The translations under genes and the position numbers were made by a program. From Micavibrio sp. UBA1672 (GTDB lineage Bacteria > Pseudomonadota > Alphaproteobacteria > Micavibrionales > Micavibrionaceae), in NCBI GenBank assembly GCA_002320665.1, contig DCKO01000065.1, positions 3,919-52,997 of the forward strand: 49,079 nucleotides of DNA, given 5' to 3'. Positions within the stretch are counted from its first letter, which is position 1. Each line of letters opens with the position of its first letter. Positions 33,003 to 41,662 of this stretch are shown in pieces. The notes below the pieces were generated by a model that was given only the letters and a program-made list of their open reading frames with translations, had not been told where the DNA came from and did no database searches.

Positions 33003-33035
33003 AAAATGCGCCTAAGATCAAATTATAGGCGCATT
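33003..33035 (-). terminator. Terminator of the cyclophilin gene
   Basis: AAATGCGCCT (33003-33012) and AGGCGCATTT (33026-33035) form a perfect 10-bp stem. On the minus strand a T run follows, so it ends transcription of the cyclophilin gene before the glucosidase gene. Confidence 0.75.
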
Positions 33036-33065
33036 TCACTAAATGCCGTAAAGAAATTTATAAAA

Positions 33066-33608
33066 TTACTCGGCTGATCCAGTCTTCATAGATACTATTT
33101 TATCTGGATTAGCGGGAGGCTCACCCACTGCAACAGCGTCAATATATTCCATACCTTCTGTCACTTGGCCAAAAACTGTGTATTGACCAGTCAGAAAGCT
33201 ACAGCCTGTATCAGTAAAACAGATAAAGAACTGTGAGTTTGCACTGTCAGGACTTTGAGAGCGTGCCATGCCAACTGTGCCACGCTTATACTGGTAATCG
33301 CTGAACTCTGCCGGAAGGTCGGGATATTTTGATCCTCCCATACCTGTACCTGTCGGGTCACCTGTTTGGGCCATAAAGCCGCTTATGACGCGGTGAAAAA
33401 TAATATCATCATAGAAACCTTCTGAGATGAGAGTTTTAATGCGCTCAACATGCTGTGGCGCGATATCAGGCAATAATTCAATCACGACTTTACCGCCGCT
33501 TGAAACTTCCATTTCGATTGTATTAGCTGGATCAGCTGCCTTAGCCTCTTGTGTTGCTGCTGTCATGATGAAAAGACCTCCTAGTAAAATCAAAAACTTT
33601 TTAATCAT
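33066..33608 (-). CDS. Periplasmic peptidyl-prolyl cis-trans isomerase, cyclophilin type
   Basis: 180 residues. The signal peptide ends at EAKA. The mature protein is a complete cyclophilin domain: FHRVISGFMAQTGDPTGTGM holds the catalytic Arg and Phe/Met/Gln residues, and SQFFICFTD and LTGQYTVFGQVTEGM are conserved core segments. It speeds proline isomerisation in periplasmic proteins. The ribosome binding site is GGAGGA. Monocistronic, with its own terminator. Confidence 0.93.
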   Translation of the reverse strand: MIKKFLILLGGLFIMTAATQEAKAADPANTIEMEVSSGGKVVIELLPDIAPQHVERIKTLISEGFYDDIIFHRVISGFMAQTGDPTGTGMGGSKYPDLPAEFSDYQYKRGTVGMARSQSPDSANSQFFICFTDTGCSFLTGQYTVFGQVTEGMEYIDAVAVGEPPANPDKIVSMKTGSAE

Positions 33609-33723
33609 CTTAATATTCTTCCTCCTGAAAGCCCTATTATATAAAGGCTATGGTTATAGATGAATGACTGTTTTATGAGGTTGCACAGATATAAAAGGAT
33701 TGCAAGAGGCAATGCGGAATGCA

Positions 33724-33972
33724 TTAAATTGTTTCAGGCTTTTTATTGGCCGCAGTAACTTGTTTCATCGTATCTGATAATTCGCCGATTGTTATTTTAT
33801 TATTGTGATGGTCAACCATGTCTTTGATCATAGGGATGCATTTCCCGCAATTCGGCTTTTGCGCACCAGAACAAGCTTTGTGCACATTTTTCGACGAGGT
33901 CTTATTTCCAAAATCATCAAGGTGATCTTGGATATTACCATCAGTAACGCCGTAACATAAACAAATATACAT
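33724..33972 (-). CDS. bfd: Bacterioferritin-associated ferredoxin-like [2Fe-2S] protein
   Basis: 82 residues. The four-Cys BFD pattern is present: CLC at residues 4-6, then ACSG and NCGKC. Bfd donates electrons to release iron from bacterioferritin. The bacterioferritin gene lies about 640 bp away on the same strand, with a thioredoxin-like gene between them on the other strand. Two Fur-like boxes sit just upstream of this start, fitting induction under iron limitation. Confidence 0.88.
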   Translation of the reverse strand: MYICLCYGVTDGNIQDHLDDFGNKTSSKNVHKACSGAQKPNCGKCIPMIKDMVDHHNNKITIGELSDTMKQVTAANKKPETI

Positions 33973-34003
33973 GGGTGACTTTCGAAAAAGTTATTACTTA
34001 TTA

Positions 34004-34050
34004 AGAATCATTATCACAAGGCGTTTGGTAATGCAAGTCATTATCATTTA
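34004..34050. promoter_or_regulatory. Two Fur-like boxes in the bfd / thioredoxin-like divergent region
   Basis: GAATCATTATCA (34005-34016) and AGTCATTATCATTT (34036-34049) match one arm and the centre of the Fur consensus (GATAATGATAATCATTATC). They lie 30-80 bp from the bfd start and 70-120 bp from the start at 34123, so either or both genes may respond to iron. Confidence 0.55.
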
Positions 34051-34122
34051 AAAGGGGTGTATGTTCTATGATAAGTTCTGTGATATAATCATCAAATATT
34101 GTGCTAACAGGAGTTTTTGGTA

Positions 34123-34605
34123 TTGAAAAAAACAGTTTTATTTTTGTGTTTATTTTTATTTTCAGTAGTTTTTTTTCAAAATCATGTTTTTGCCAAAGAG
34201 CAAAAAATATACGTCCTGCCACCTGAAAAAATCGCTAGCTATATCAATGCCACTAAAGGGCAGAGAAGGGCACTTGTCTTCTACGCGTCATGGTGTCCGG
34301 CATGCCGCAAGAAAATCCCTGATTTAATGGATATGGAGCGCGCCAAAGCTGGTTCTATTATAGCCGTGTCAGAGGATAAAAATCGCAGTAATTTTGCCAG
34401 ATACATCAAAAAATTTGATGATGTTCCCTTCAAAATTATTATAAGCAACCCTGATGGAGGCAGTACTTTGTTAAATGCTGTTAGAAAATTCGGTGTTAAG
34501 CCATGGAATAGCTATCCGACTATTGTTTTGATAGATGAAAACAACAGAGCGGTCAAACAAGGGTATTTGCCATCAAAAGAAATTGCGAATTTTCTATTCC
34601 AGTAA
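34123..34605 (+). CDS. Secreted thioredoxin-like protein (TlpA/thiol-disulfide type)
   Basis: About 160 residues. The TTG at 34123 lies nine bases after AGGAG, a better distance than the in-frame TTG at 34117. The signal peptide LFLCLFLFSVVFFQNHVFA is followed by a thioredoxin fold with the active site WCPAC (in VFYASWCPACRKKIP) and the cis-Pro segment SYPTIVLID. It acts in periplasmic thiol redox. Divergent from bfd with shared Fur-like boxes, and convergent with bfr with only three bases between stops. The placement suggests a link to iron or oxidative stress, which is an inference. Confidence 0.82.
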   Translation: MKKTVLFLCLFLFSVVFFQNHVFAKEQKIYVLPPEKIASYINATKGQRRALVFYASWCPACRKKIPDLMDMERAKAGSIIAVSEDKNRSNFARYIKKFDDVPFKIIISNPDGGSTLLNAVRKFGVKPWNSYPTIVLIDENNRAVKQGYLPSKEIANFLFQ

Positions 34606-34608
34606 GGC

Positions 34609-35097
34609 TTACTCTTCAGCATCCAAGGGACTTTGAGAATTAAGCTGGATATAATTCTGTATACCCATATCTTCAATCATCTGTAATTGTGTTTCCAGAT
34701 AATCAATATGACCTTCTTCCTCAGCAAGAATTTTGGAAAATAAATCACGTGAGACATAATCTTTTACTTCATCGGCATAAGAAACCGCTTCACGATAATG
34801 TGCCGCGCCGTCAACTTCCAGCTTCATATCGCATTCCATGATTTCCTTGACGTTCTGACCAATGTAAAGCTTGCCCAGATCCTGTAAATTCGGCAGGCCT
34901 TCAAGAAACAAAATACGTTTGATCAACTCATCTGCATGATGCATTTCTTCGATTGATTCGTTGTATTCATGTTTAGCCAGCTTTGTAATACCCCAATCTT
35001 CCAGTATACGCGAGTGCAGGAAGTACTGGTTGATCGCAGTCAGTTCCTTTTTCAAAGCTTCATTTAAATATTCGATGACTTTCTTATCGCCTTTCAT
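34609..35097 (-). CDS. bfr: Bacterioferritin
   Basis: 162 residues, standard length. Ferroxidase ligands are recognisable: Glu18 in LKKELTAINQYF, Glu51 and His54 in IEEMHHADELI, Glu94 and Glu127/His130 in LAEEEGHIDYLE. Met52 in EEMHHAD corresponds to the haem ligand of E. coli Bfr. It stores iron as a 24-mer shell in the cytoplasm. A strong ribosome binding site (GGAGATCC) precedes the ATG. The partner gene bfd is nearby. Confidence 0.94.
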   Translation of the reverse strand: MKGDKKVIEYLNEALKKELTAINQYFLHSRILEDWGITKLAKHEYNESIEEMHHADELIKRILFLEGLPNLQDLGKLYIGQNVKEIMECDMKLEVDGAAHYREAVSYADEVKDYVSRDLFSKILAEEEGHIDYLETQLQMIEDMGIQNYIQLNSQSPLDAEE

Positions 35098-35124
35098 AGC
35101 GGATCTCCTGCAAGTTTTTAAAAG

Positions 35125-36438
35125 TTAATCTGTGAGCGCACGGTCTAATATCGCGGGGATATTTTTCGTATAAGCTGTGTAGTCGAAAATACTATCTAAT
35201 GTAGCTTTGTCAAGTTTTTCAGTGACTTGTGAATCACTCTCAAGCGCATCTCGTAAATTAAGAGAGCCTTTACCGCCGCTGCGATCTTCCCAGACTTTCA
35301 TAGCATTACGTTGAACAATTCTGTAGGCATCTTCACGGCTGATCCCGTTTTGAGTCAGGGCCAGCATTGTCCGCTGAGAGAACACCAAGCCACCAGTCAT
35401 CTCCAGATTATGTTTCATGCGCTCTGGGTAAACCAAGAGCTTGTCAATCAGGCCAGCCAGACGATTCAGGGCATAATCTGCCGAAATCAAAGCATCAGGT
35501 AAGATTGTACGTTCTACGGCAGAATGCGAAATATCACGTTCATGCCATAGTGCTACATTTTCAAGCGCCGGAATCACAGCCGAGCGTATAATGCGCGCCT
35601 GTCCGGTCAGGTTCTCACTACCAATTGGATTGCGCTTATGTGGCATAGCTGAAGAACCTTTTTGGTTCTTATCAAAATATTCTTCCGCTTCGCGCACTTC
35701 CGTACGTTGCAAATGACGAATTTCAACGGCAATGTTTTCAATCGAAGAGGCAATCACCCCTAATGTAGCAAAAAACATCGCATGACGATCACGTGGAATA
35801 ACTTGCGTGGCAACAACTTCTGGCTTTAGGCCCAGCTTATCTGCGACATGAGCTTCAATCGCAGGATCTGCTGTGGCGTACGTGCCGACCGCACCGGAAA
35901 TTGTAATCGTGCTGACTTCTTCCTTGGCCGCAATCATACGTTCTTTTGCACGTTTGAAGGCTGCATAATGTCCAGCCAGCTTAAGCCCAAATGTAGTCGG
36001 CTCACCATGAATACCATGAGAGCGCCCAATACAAAGCGAGTCTTTATGCTCAAGGCTGCGTTTTTTAAGAGCGGCCAAAACCTTATTAATATCTTCGATG
36101 ATAAGATCAGCGGCCTGCGTCAGCATCACGGCAAAGCTCGTATCAATCACATCCGAAGAGGTCATACCTTGGTGTACGTAGCGTGAATCTTCTCCGACAT
36201 GTTCGGCAACGGAGGTCAGAAACGCGATCACATCATGCTTGACCTCGGCCTCGATCTCATTGATACGCTCAACATCAAAATCACCTTTTTCACGCAAAGC
36301 CTTCGCTGCGCTTTCAGGCACAACACCCATCTCTGCCATTTTCTCCAGCGCCAGAGTCTCAACCTCCAGCCAGATACGGAACTTGTTTTCCTGTTCAAAG
36401 ATATTTGCCATTTCGGGACGGCTATAGCGAGGAATCAT
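35125..36438 (-). CDS. purB: Adenylosuccinate lyase
   Basis: 437 residues. The fumarase/aspartase-superfamily signature GSSAMPHKRNP is at 261-271, with the catalytic Ser in the flexible loop and the general His141 in GRSHGIHGEP. It catalyses two steps of purine synthesis: SAICAR to AICAR, and adenylosuccinate to AMP. Length and the start MIPRYSRPEM are those of the bacterial family. It lies 27 bp upstream of bfr on the same strand, which may be co-transcribed. Confidence 0.96.
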   Translation of the reverse strand: MIPRYSRPEMANIFEQENKFRIWLEVETLALEKMAEMGVVPESAAKALREKGDFDVERINEIEAEVKHDVIAFLTSVAEHVGEDSRYVHQGMTSSDVIDTSFAVMLTQAADLIIEDINKVLAALKKRSLEHKDSLCIGRSHGIHGEPTTFGLKLAGHYAAFKRAKERMIAAKEEVSTITISGAVGTYATADPAIEAHVADKLGLKPEVVATQVIPRDRHAMFFATLGVIASSIENIAVEIRHLQRTEVREAEEYFDKNQKGSSAMPHKRNPIGSENLTGQARIIRSAVIPALENVALWHERDISHSAVERTILPDALISADYALNRLAGLIDKLLVYPERMKHNLEMTGGLVFSQRTMLALTQNGISREDAYRIVQRNAMKVWEDRSGGKGSLNLRDALESDSQVTEKLDKATLDSIFDYTAYTKNIPAILDRALTD

Positions 36439-36494
36439 AACTCATCTTTCTATTATTCGTAACGCCCGAAATCTAGGGGATTTTTATCAGAGGA

Positions 36495-37277
36495 TCAAGA
36501 GCGCTGTGCCAGATATTTCTTCGCACCATCGATCACATAGCGTTTTTTGCGTACGCTGACATCTGGCGGGGTATTATATGCCTCGAAATAATCATATCCG
36601 GCCTTAAGATCCTCCCAGAATGGATACCAGCGCGACGTATTGCGTAAGAGCATATTGGCATCTGTCATGCGAAACGGAAAGATATGCACAGGTACGGAAG
36701 CTATGCCATGCTTGAAATTCTGTTCCACCAGCAAATAAATTTCGCCAATATGCTTATCTGTCATAGCAAGGCATCCTTCTGACACACAGGAACCATGAAT
36801 CATCAAATGAGTACCTGTACGCCTATGTGCACGGTCAAACATATTGGGGTAGCCTATATTAAAAGACAGGTAGTATTTACTGTTCGGGTTCAGGCGCTCT
36901 TGTGTGACATCATAAAACCCTTCAGGTGTTTGCAAATCACCTTCCTTGAGCTTGGGGCCAAGTACACCGGATTTGCTGCAAATCGGGTAAGTTTTAAATA
37001 GCTTGTACGTACCCGTATAAGGATTTTGCGCCCAGACCTCTAGCTCCATTTCATGTTTAAAGGCACGAATATAAAGCGGAGAGCCAAGCGTTAAGCCTTT
37101 AAGAGCCATTTCTGTCCGAATCGTCGAAAAGTTTTTCTTACGCGCATGCTCCAGCGTTGCCGAATAATAAGGGTTTTTCTGTTCGCGCTCTTTTTGAGCG
37201 TCGGTCATTGTGGTCTGGCAAGCACTCAACGATAAGAGGCACACACAAAGAAACATAAGGCTTAAAGGATATTTCAT
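36495..37277 (-). CDS. L,D-transpeptidase-family lipoprotein (YafK-like)
   Basis: 260 residues. A signal peptide ends with lipobox LSACQ. The catalytic motif reads LMIHGSCVSEGCLAM, with His and Cys of the YkuD fold. The rest (LFKTYPICSKSGVLGPKLKE, GDLQTPEGFYDVT) is typical of the YafK branch. E. coli YafK/DpaA cleaves the Braun lipoprotein-peptidoglycan bond, so cross-linking versus cleavage cannot be decided here. It acts in the periplasm. The stop lies three bases from the RadC-type gene start region on the same strand, so they form one unit with it. Confidence 0.88.
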   Translation of the reverse strand: MKYPLSLMFLCVCLLSLSACQTTMTDAQKEREQKNPYYSATLEHARKKNFSTIRTEMALKGLTLGSPLYIRAFKHEMELEVWAQNPYTGTYKLFKTYPICSKSGVLGPKLKEGDLQTPEGFYDVTQERLNPNSKYYLSFNIGYPNMFDRAHRRTGTHLMIHGSCVSEGCLAMTDKHIGEIYLLVEQNFKHGIASVPVHIFPFRMTDANMLLRNTSRWYPFWEDLKAGYDYFEAYNTPPDVSVRKKRYVIDGAKKYLAQRS

Positions 37278-37279
37278 TC

Positions 37280-37987
37280 TTACATCAATCCTTCATTCCG
37301 AAAAGACGTGTGACCGTTTCGGGCAATAATGACATGATCGTGAATGGTGATGTTAAAGGGGCGCGCAGCCTCGATAATGGCTTGTGTCATCTTAAGATCG
37401 GCCTGTGAGGGCTTCGGATCGCCGCTAGGATGGTTATGCATCAGGATCAAAGCCGTAGCGCCAAGCTCAAGACTTCGCTTCATAATTTCGCGCGGATAGG
37501 CCGGTGTGTGATCTACCGTACCAGAGCCTTGAATTTCATCGGCTAAAAGCTCGTTTTTTTTATTTAAGAATAATATACGAAAATGCTCTTTCGTCTCATG
37601 CGCCATAGTCGCATGGCAATATTCCATCAGCCGCGTCCATGAGTTCAGGACAGGCTTATTCATCAGCTCTTGCTTCATGGCACGATGCGCAATTGCTGTG
37701 ACCGTTTTAATGGCTGTGGCAACGTTATCACTCATCCCGTCACATTGTGACAGGGCATGATGGGAGGCATTCAACACCTCGGTCAGAGAACCGAATTTTT
37801 GTAAAAGCTGCTTGGCCAAAGGTTTCACATCGCGCCGTGGTATAGCTTGAAAGAGCAAAAGTTCTAGCAATTCATAATCCTGCAGGGAATCAGCCCCCGA
37901 AACGACAAAACGCTCCCGTAATCTCTGTCTGTGGCCTTTATAATGTGGCTGGTCTTTTAAAATCTTTTTTTGTGCGGGCTGCACCAT
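37280..37987 (-). CDS. RadC-family JAMM-domain protein
   Basis: 235 residues. An N-terminal helix-hairpin-helix-like region (GADSLQDYELLELLLFQAIP) is followed by an MPN/JAMM domain whose metal motif HNHPSGDPKPSQAD is intact. The name RadC is historical; a DNA-repair role is not well established, and the biochemical role is unknown. Two bases separate it from the L,D-transpeptidase gene downstream, so the two are co-transcribed. Confidence 0.92.
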   Translation of the reverse strand: MVQPAQKKILKDQPHYKGHRQRLRERFVVSGADSLQDYELLELLLFQAIPRRDVKPLAKQLLQKFGSLTEVLNASHHALSQCDGMSDNVATAIKTVTAIAHRAMKQELMNKPVLNSWTRLMEYCHATMAHETKEHFRILFLNKKNELLADEIQGSGTVDHTPAYPREIMKRSLELGATALILMHNHPSGDPKPSQADLKMTQAIIEAARPFNITIHDHVIIARNGHTSFRNEGLM

Positions 37988-38063
37988 AGTTTTAACTTAG
38001 TTTTCCACGGAGTTATACACAAATCTTAATATGACGAAAAACAGGTGCAGATGCAACGGAAAC

Positions 38064-38909
38064 TTAAGAATAAGGCGGCTTGGTATAACCCTTTGGAGAG
38101 AGGGTGAATATCTCGAAACCTGTTTCAGTAACAGCCAGAGAATGCTCGAATTGTGCGCTTAAGGAGCGGTCACGCGTCACCGCCGTCCAGCCATCACTAC
38201 TCAGAACTTTTGTAGCGTAATGACCGGCATTAATCATTGGTTCGATTGTAAAAAACATGCCGGGCTGAAGGATGGTCCCGGATGAGGGCTGTCCGTAATG
38301 CATCACGGATGGTGGGGCATGAAAAGTACGCCCCAAACCATGACCACAAAAATCCCGTACCACGCTAAAGCGCTCGGCCTCGGCAACACTTTGAATGGCA
38401 TGGCCTATATCACCCAGAGTTGCCCCCGGTTTAACAGCTTCAATCCCTGCCATCATGGCATCATAGGTCACATCAACAAGCTTGCGTGCTTTGACTGGGA
38501 TTTTATCACCAACCAGATACATGCGGGACGTATCCCCATGCCAGCCATCCAGAATAACTGTGACATCAATATTAATGATATCACCCTCACGCAGCTTCTT
38601 ATCTGCTGGAATTCCGTGACAAACCACATGATTAATCGAGGTGCAAATAGATTTCGGGAAAGGTGTTGGCCCACCGCCCTGGTAATTCAGTGGTGCAGGA
38701 ATAGCGCCAGCCTTGGTCGTATAATCATGGCAAAGCTTATCCAACTCTTCGGTCGTAACATCCGGCACAACATACTCTGTAATCATATCCAGAATTTCAG
38801 CCGCCAGCTTTCCGGCCTTGCGCATACCTTCAAAATCTTTTTCGCTGTGAAGTTCGATACCTTCAGCAGTAAAGTCATTCAGTGGATTTAAATTTATATT
38901 CGTTGTCAT
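38064..38909 (-). CDS. map: Methionine aminopeptidase, type I
   Basis: 281 residues. The five metal ligands of the family are visible: two Asp in INIDVTVILDGWHGDTSRMY, His in CGHGLGRTFHAPP, Glu in FFTIEPMINAG and Glu in QFEHSLAVTETG. It removes the initiator Met from new proteins. An N-terminal extension of about 20 residues (MTTNINLNPLNDFTAEG) precedes the usual start of the fold. Divergent from the CinA-type gene. Confidence 0.96.
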   Translation of the reverse strand: MTTNINLNPLNDFTAEGIELHSEKDFEGMRKAGKLAAEILDMITEYVVPDVTTEELDKLCHDYTTKAGAIPAPLNYQGGGPTPFPKSICTSINHVVCHGIPADKKLREGDIINIDVTVILDGWHGDTSRMYLVGDKIPVKARKLVDVTYDAMMAGIEAVKPGATLGDIGHAIQSVAEAERFSVVRDFCGHGLGRTFHAPPSVMHYGQPSSGTILQPGMFFTIEPMINAGHYATKVLSSDGWTAVTRDRSLSAQFEHSLAVTETGFEIFTLSPKGYTKPPYS

Positions 38910-38990
38910 CTTTATTATTTATAACCTATATTCACAGATCACTGTTACTTATAGATTTATAGGCGTCGTGTAAAGAATTTAAGGGTAATC

Positions 38991-39713
38991 ATGGGCAAAA
39001 CATATAAAGCGGCAATGCTGGTTATCGGCAATGAAATCCTCTCCGGCCGCACGCAAGACAAGAACATCAATTACCTTGCTAATAAGCTGGGCGAACAAGG
39101 CATATCCTTCGTTGAGGTGCGCATTGTGCCTGACATTGAAGAAAAGATAGTGGAGGCACTCAAATCCCTAAAAGAGCAGGTGGATTATGTGTTTACCTCC
39201 GGCGGGATTGGGCCGACCCATGATGATATAACCTCCGAATGCGTAGCCAAAGCGTGTGGCGTGGCTTTTGGAACGCACCCCGAAGCCTTTGAAATCCTTG
39301 AAGCACACTATGGCAAGGAAGAATTCAATGCGCCGCGCCGTAAAATGGCGATGACACCGCAAGGCGCAGAGTTAATCCCAAATCCGGTCTCCGCTGCGCC
39401 CGGTTTTATTATAGACAATATATATGTCATGGCAGGTGTACCGCGCATTATGCAGGCTATGGTCGATCATGTTGTACCGTCATTGGCTGGTGGCGCGCTG
39501 GTGAAATCAGAAAATGTGCCATGCTTTTACCCAGAGAGCAAAATTGCCGAAGGGTTAGGCGACATACAAAAGAAGTTTCCTGATGTTGATATCGGTAGCT
39601 ATCCCTATTTCAAAGATGGCAAGACGGGCGTGAATGTGGTGTTGCGTTCATCAAACGAGGAAAGCCTGACCAAGGCTAAGGAGGACGTTGAAGATATGAT
39701 CTCCTCAATTTAA
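38991..39713 (+). CDS. CinA-type molybdopterin-binding domain protein
   Basis: 240 residues, only the N-terminal MoaB/MogA-like half of CinA: AMLVIGNEILSGRTQDKN at the start, and TSGGIGPTHDDITSE as the molybdopterin-binding-like loop. The C-terminal nicotinamide-nucleotide amidase half of full CinA (about 400 residues) is absent, as in many alphaproteobacteria. The role may be nucleotide-metabolite clean-up. The stop codon overlaps the convergent sugar transferase stop by four bases. Confidence 0.9.
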   Translation: MGKTYKAAMLVIGNEILSGRTQDKNINYLANKLGEQGISFVEVRIVPDIEEKIVEALKSLKEQVDYVFTSGGIGPTHDDITSECVAKACGVAFGTHPEAFEILEAHYGKEEFNAPRRKMAMTPQGAELIPNPVSAAPGFIIDNIYVMAGVPRIMQAMVDHVVPSLAGGALVKSENVPCFYPESKIAEGLGDIQKKFPDVDIGSYPYFKDGKTGVNVVLRSSNEESLTKAKEDVEDMISSI

Positions 39714-41272
39714 TAAGCGCCATCTCGTCGCAGGACAACCCAGACCGTTTTCACCATAATCACAATATCACCCCAAAGTGACCAGTTGCGCACATACCAG
39801 TTATCCCAGTAAATACGGCGGTTAAAGGTGGTATCATTACGCCCGCTGACCTGCCATAGGCCAGTGATACCAGGGCGTACAAGCAGGTAATGGTTCAAAT
39901 CAGATCCAAAAAGTTTGGCCTCATGTTTTAGAATAGGGCGCGGTCCTACCAGAGACATATCACCTTTTAAAACATTCCAGAGCTGTGGTAATTCATCCAG
40001 ACTGGTTTTACGGATCAGGGCAGCCGTTTTGGTTGTTACACGCGGATCAGGCTGCTTGAGCTTCTGGTACTTATCCCAATCAGCCTTGGCCTGAGGATCA
40101 CTTTCTAAAAGCTCGTGCAATAAGTGATCTGAATCAGGTTCCATTGTTCTGAATTTCCAGCAACGAAAACGTTTGCCACGAAAACCAATGCGTTCCCCGC
40201 CATAAAAAACAGAGCCGCCTTGCCCCTCGACTTTGAGCATAATAGCAACCGCCAACATAATCGGTGAGAATATAATCAAGGCAATAATAGAAAGCACAAT
40301 ATCCATGGCTCGCTTCATGATGCGCCCAGCCAAAGATAAATTCGTACTTCTGGCATGAAGCAGCATCACGTTATTGCCAAAGAATTGTTTGGGTATCATT
40401 TCGCTCATGCTGATCTGGTTAGATATTGGCGGTACTAAGGCATAAAGTGCTTGTCGCTTGTTCATAAACTTAATCAGCTTATCTCGCTCTTCACCGCGAT
40501 ATGTCCCCAGTGAAAAGATAAAGAAATTATCAAGATGACTCTCAATATAGTCTCGTGCATTAAATTTCTCACGATAGACCTTAACGTTCTTGAATCGTGG
40601 TGGCAGATAGCTCGGGTCAAAAATACTTTTATCAGTATCCCTGATATAAACGCTGTGTACGTCATAGCCTGTAAAACGATCGGCATTAAAGGCATAAAGC
40701 GAGTTAAACACAGTCTCGACACTGCCGATAAGAACGGTTGGAATATTCCACAGGCCTTTCTTGCGGCATATATGGTAGATAATCTGGCGTGAAGCCAGTA
40801 CCATAAAGAAGACATAGACCCAGCTAAAAGTGATGAGGGATCTGGAGAATGACATCTTGAGGGCAAAGCGCATAAACCCATCAAGGACAAAAGCCATGAT
40901 ACATACAGTCATCACGCCTTTAACTACAGACCACCATGGCTCACGCTGTGTGTAATGGCCCTTGGTATGAAACATGAATAAGACAAATGGACATAGCCAT
41001 AGGAAAAAAAGGTCATGTATTTTCTGATATTCGGTTAAGGGCTTGGTATAAATTTCCGGTGCAAGAATATCCTTTAAGAACGGCACAGTGACCATCGCCA
41101 GTATAAAGGCCACAATAATCGCCACAGTATCACCAAATAATAGCAATGCACTTACACTTTCCTTTACCAAAGGACGTGTTTTGCTTAGGGCTGGTTTATT
41201 ATCGTTTTCGCTCATCTTCTTAGAGGTACGCATTCTTTTTTGTGGGAATTTATATTGCAATGCGGCAAACAT
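39710..41272 (-). CDS. Polyprenyl-phosphate sugar-1-phosphate transferase (WbaP-like)
   Basis: 520 residues. The N-terminal half has four or five membrane helices and a nucleotide-binding-like region. The C-terminal bacterial sugar transferase domain has all the signatures: MKRAMDIVLSIIALIIFSPI, ERIGFRGKRFRCWKFRTM, SLDELPQLWNVLKGDMSLVG, GPRPI and GITGLWQVSGRN. It starts exopolysaccharide or O-antigen repeat synthesis by transferring a sugar phosphate to undecaprenyl phosphate. Three Met codons near the start are possible. No other polysaccharide genes lie beside it here. Confidence 0.92.
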   Translation of the reverse strand: MFAALQYKFPQKRMRTSKKMSENDNKPALSKTRPLVKESVSALLLFGDTVAIIVAFILAMVTVPFLKDILAPEIYTKPLTEYQKIHDLFFLWLCPFVLFMFHTKGHYTQREPWWSVVKGVMTVCIMAFVLDGFMRFALKMSFSRSLITFSWVYVFFMVLASRQIIYHICRKKGLWNIPTVLIGSVETVFNSLYAFNADRFTGYDVHSVYIRDTDKSIFDPSYLPPRFKNVKVYREKFNARDYIESHLDNFFIFSLGTYRGEERDKLIKFMNKRQALYALVPPISNQISMSEMIPKQFFGNNVMLLHARSTNLSLAGRIMKRAMDIVLSIIALIIFSPIMLAVAIMLKVEGQGGSVFYGGERIGFRGKRFRCWKFRTMEPDSDHLLHELLESDPQAKADWDKYQKLKQPDPRVTTKTAALIRKTSLDELPQLWNVLKGDMSLVGPRPILKHEAKLFGSDLNHYLLVRPGITGLWQVSGRNDTTFNRRIYWDNWYVRNWSLWGDIVIMVKTVWVVLRRDGAY

Positions 41273-41306
41273 AACCGGAAATCTCCATAATCGGCAATAG
41301 ACTTAG

Positions 41307-41645
41307 TTAATCTTTTTTGCATCTCAGATACCAGAAAAAAATGAAAGCAAGAAAGATGCCGATTATATTAGCTACGATATCTAAAAATTCTGCTGATCTA
41401 TCCGGCATAGTGGCTTGGACATATTCGACAGCAACGCCAAGAGCCATATACAGAAAACCGATACCAAAAATATATAGTGGTTTTCTTGTGACAATGAGTG
41501 GCCCTATCATCAAAACGAAAGCAAAAACAATGTGTAAAACTTTATCAAGATATATAGGTAGAGGACCAAAATGAGGCGACAAGGCAAGCCATAGAATTCC
41601 GAAACTGGCCAATGCCCATAAAATAAGCAGAACTTTTTTACGCAT
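41307..41645 (-). CDS. VanZ-like small membrane protein
   Basis: 112 residues with four hydrophobic helices. The motif DKVLHIVFAFVLMIGPLIV near the first loop and DRSAEFLDIVANIIGIFLA near the last fit VanZ-like family proteins (short, four helices). Function in Gram-negatives is unclear; glycopeptide resistance is not implied. It lies 34 bp upstream of the sugar transferase gene on the same strand and probably forms a unit with it and the AMIN lipoprotein gene. Confidence 0.78.
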   Translation of the reverse strand: MRKKVLLILWALASFGILWLALSPHFGPLPIYLDKVLHIVFAFVLMIGPLIVTRKPLYIFGIGFLYMALGVAVEYVQATMPDRSAEFLDIVANIIGIFLAFIFFWYLRCKKD

Positions 41646-41662
41646 CAGACCTTCCTATACTC

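Noticed and set aside
41307..41645. Glycopeptide resistance gene
   Set aside because: VanZ-like proteins of this type are common in organisms without van clusters; no other van genes are present.
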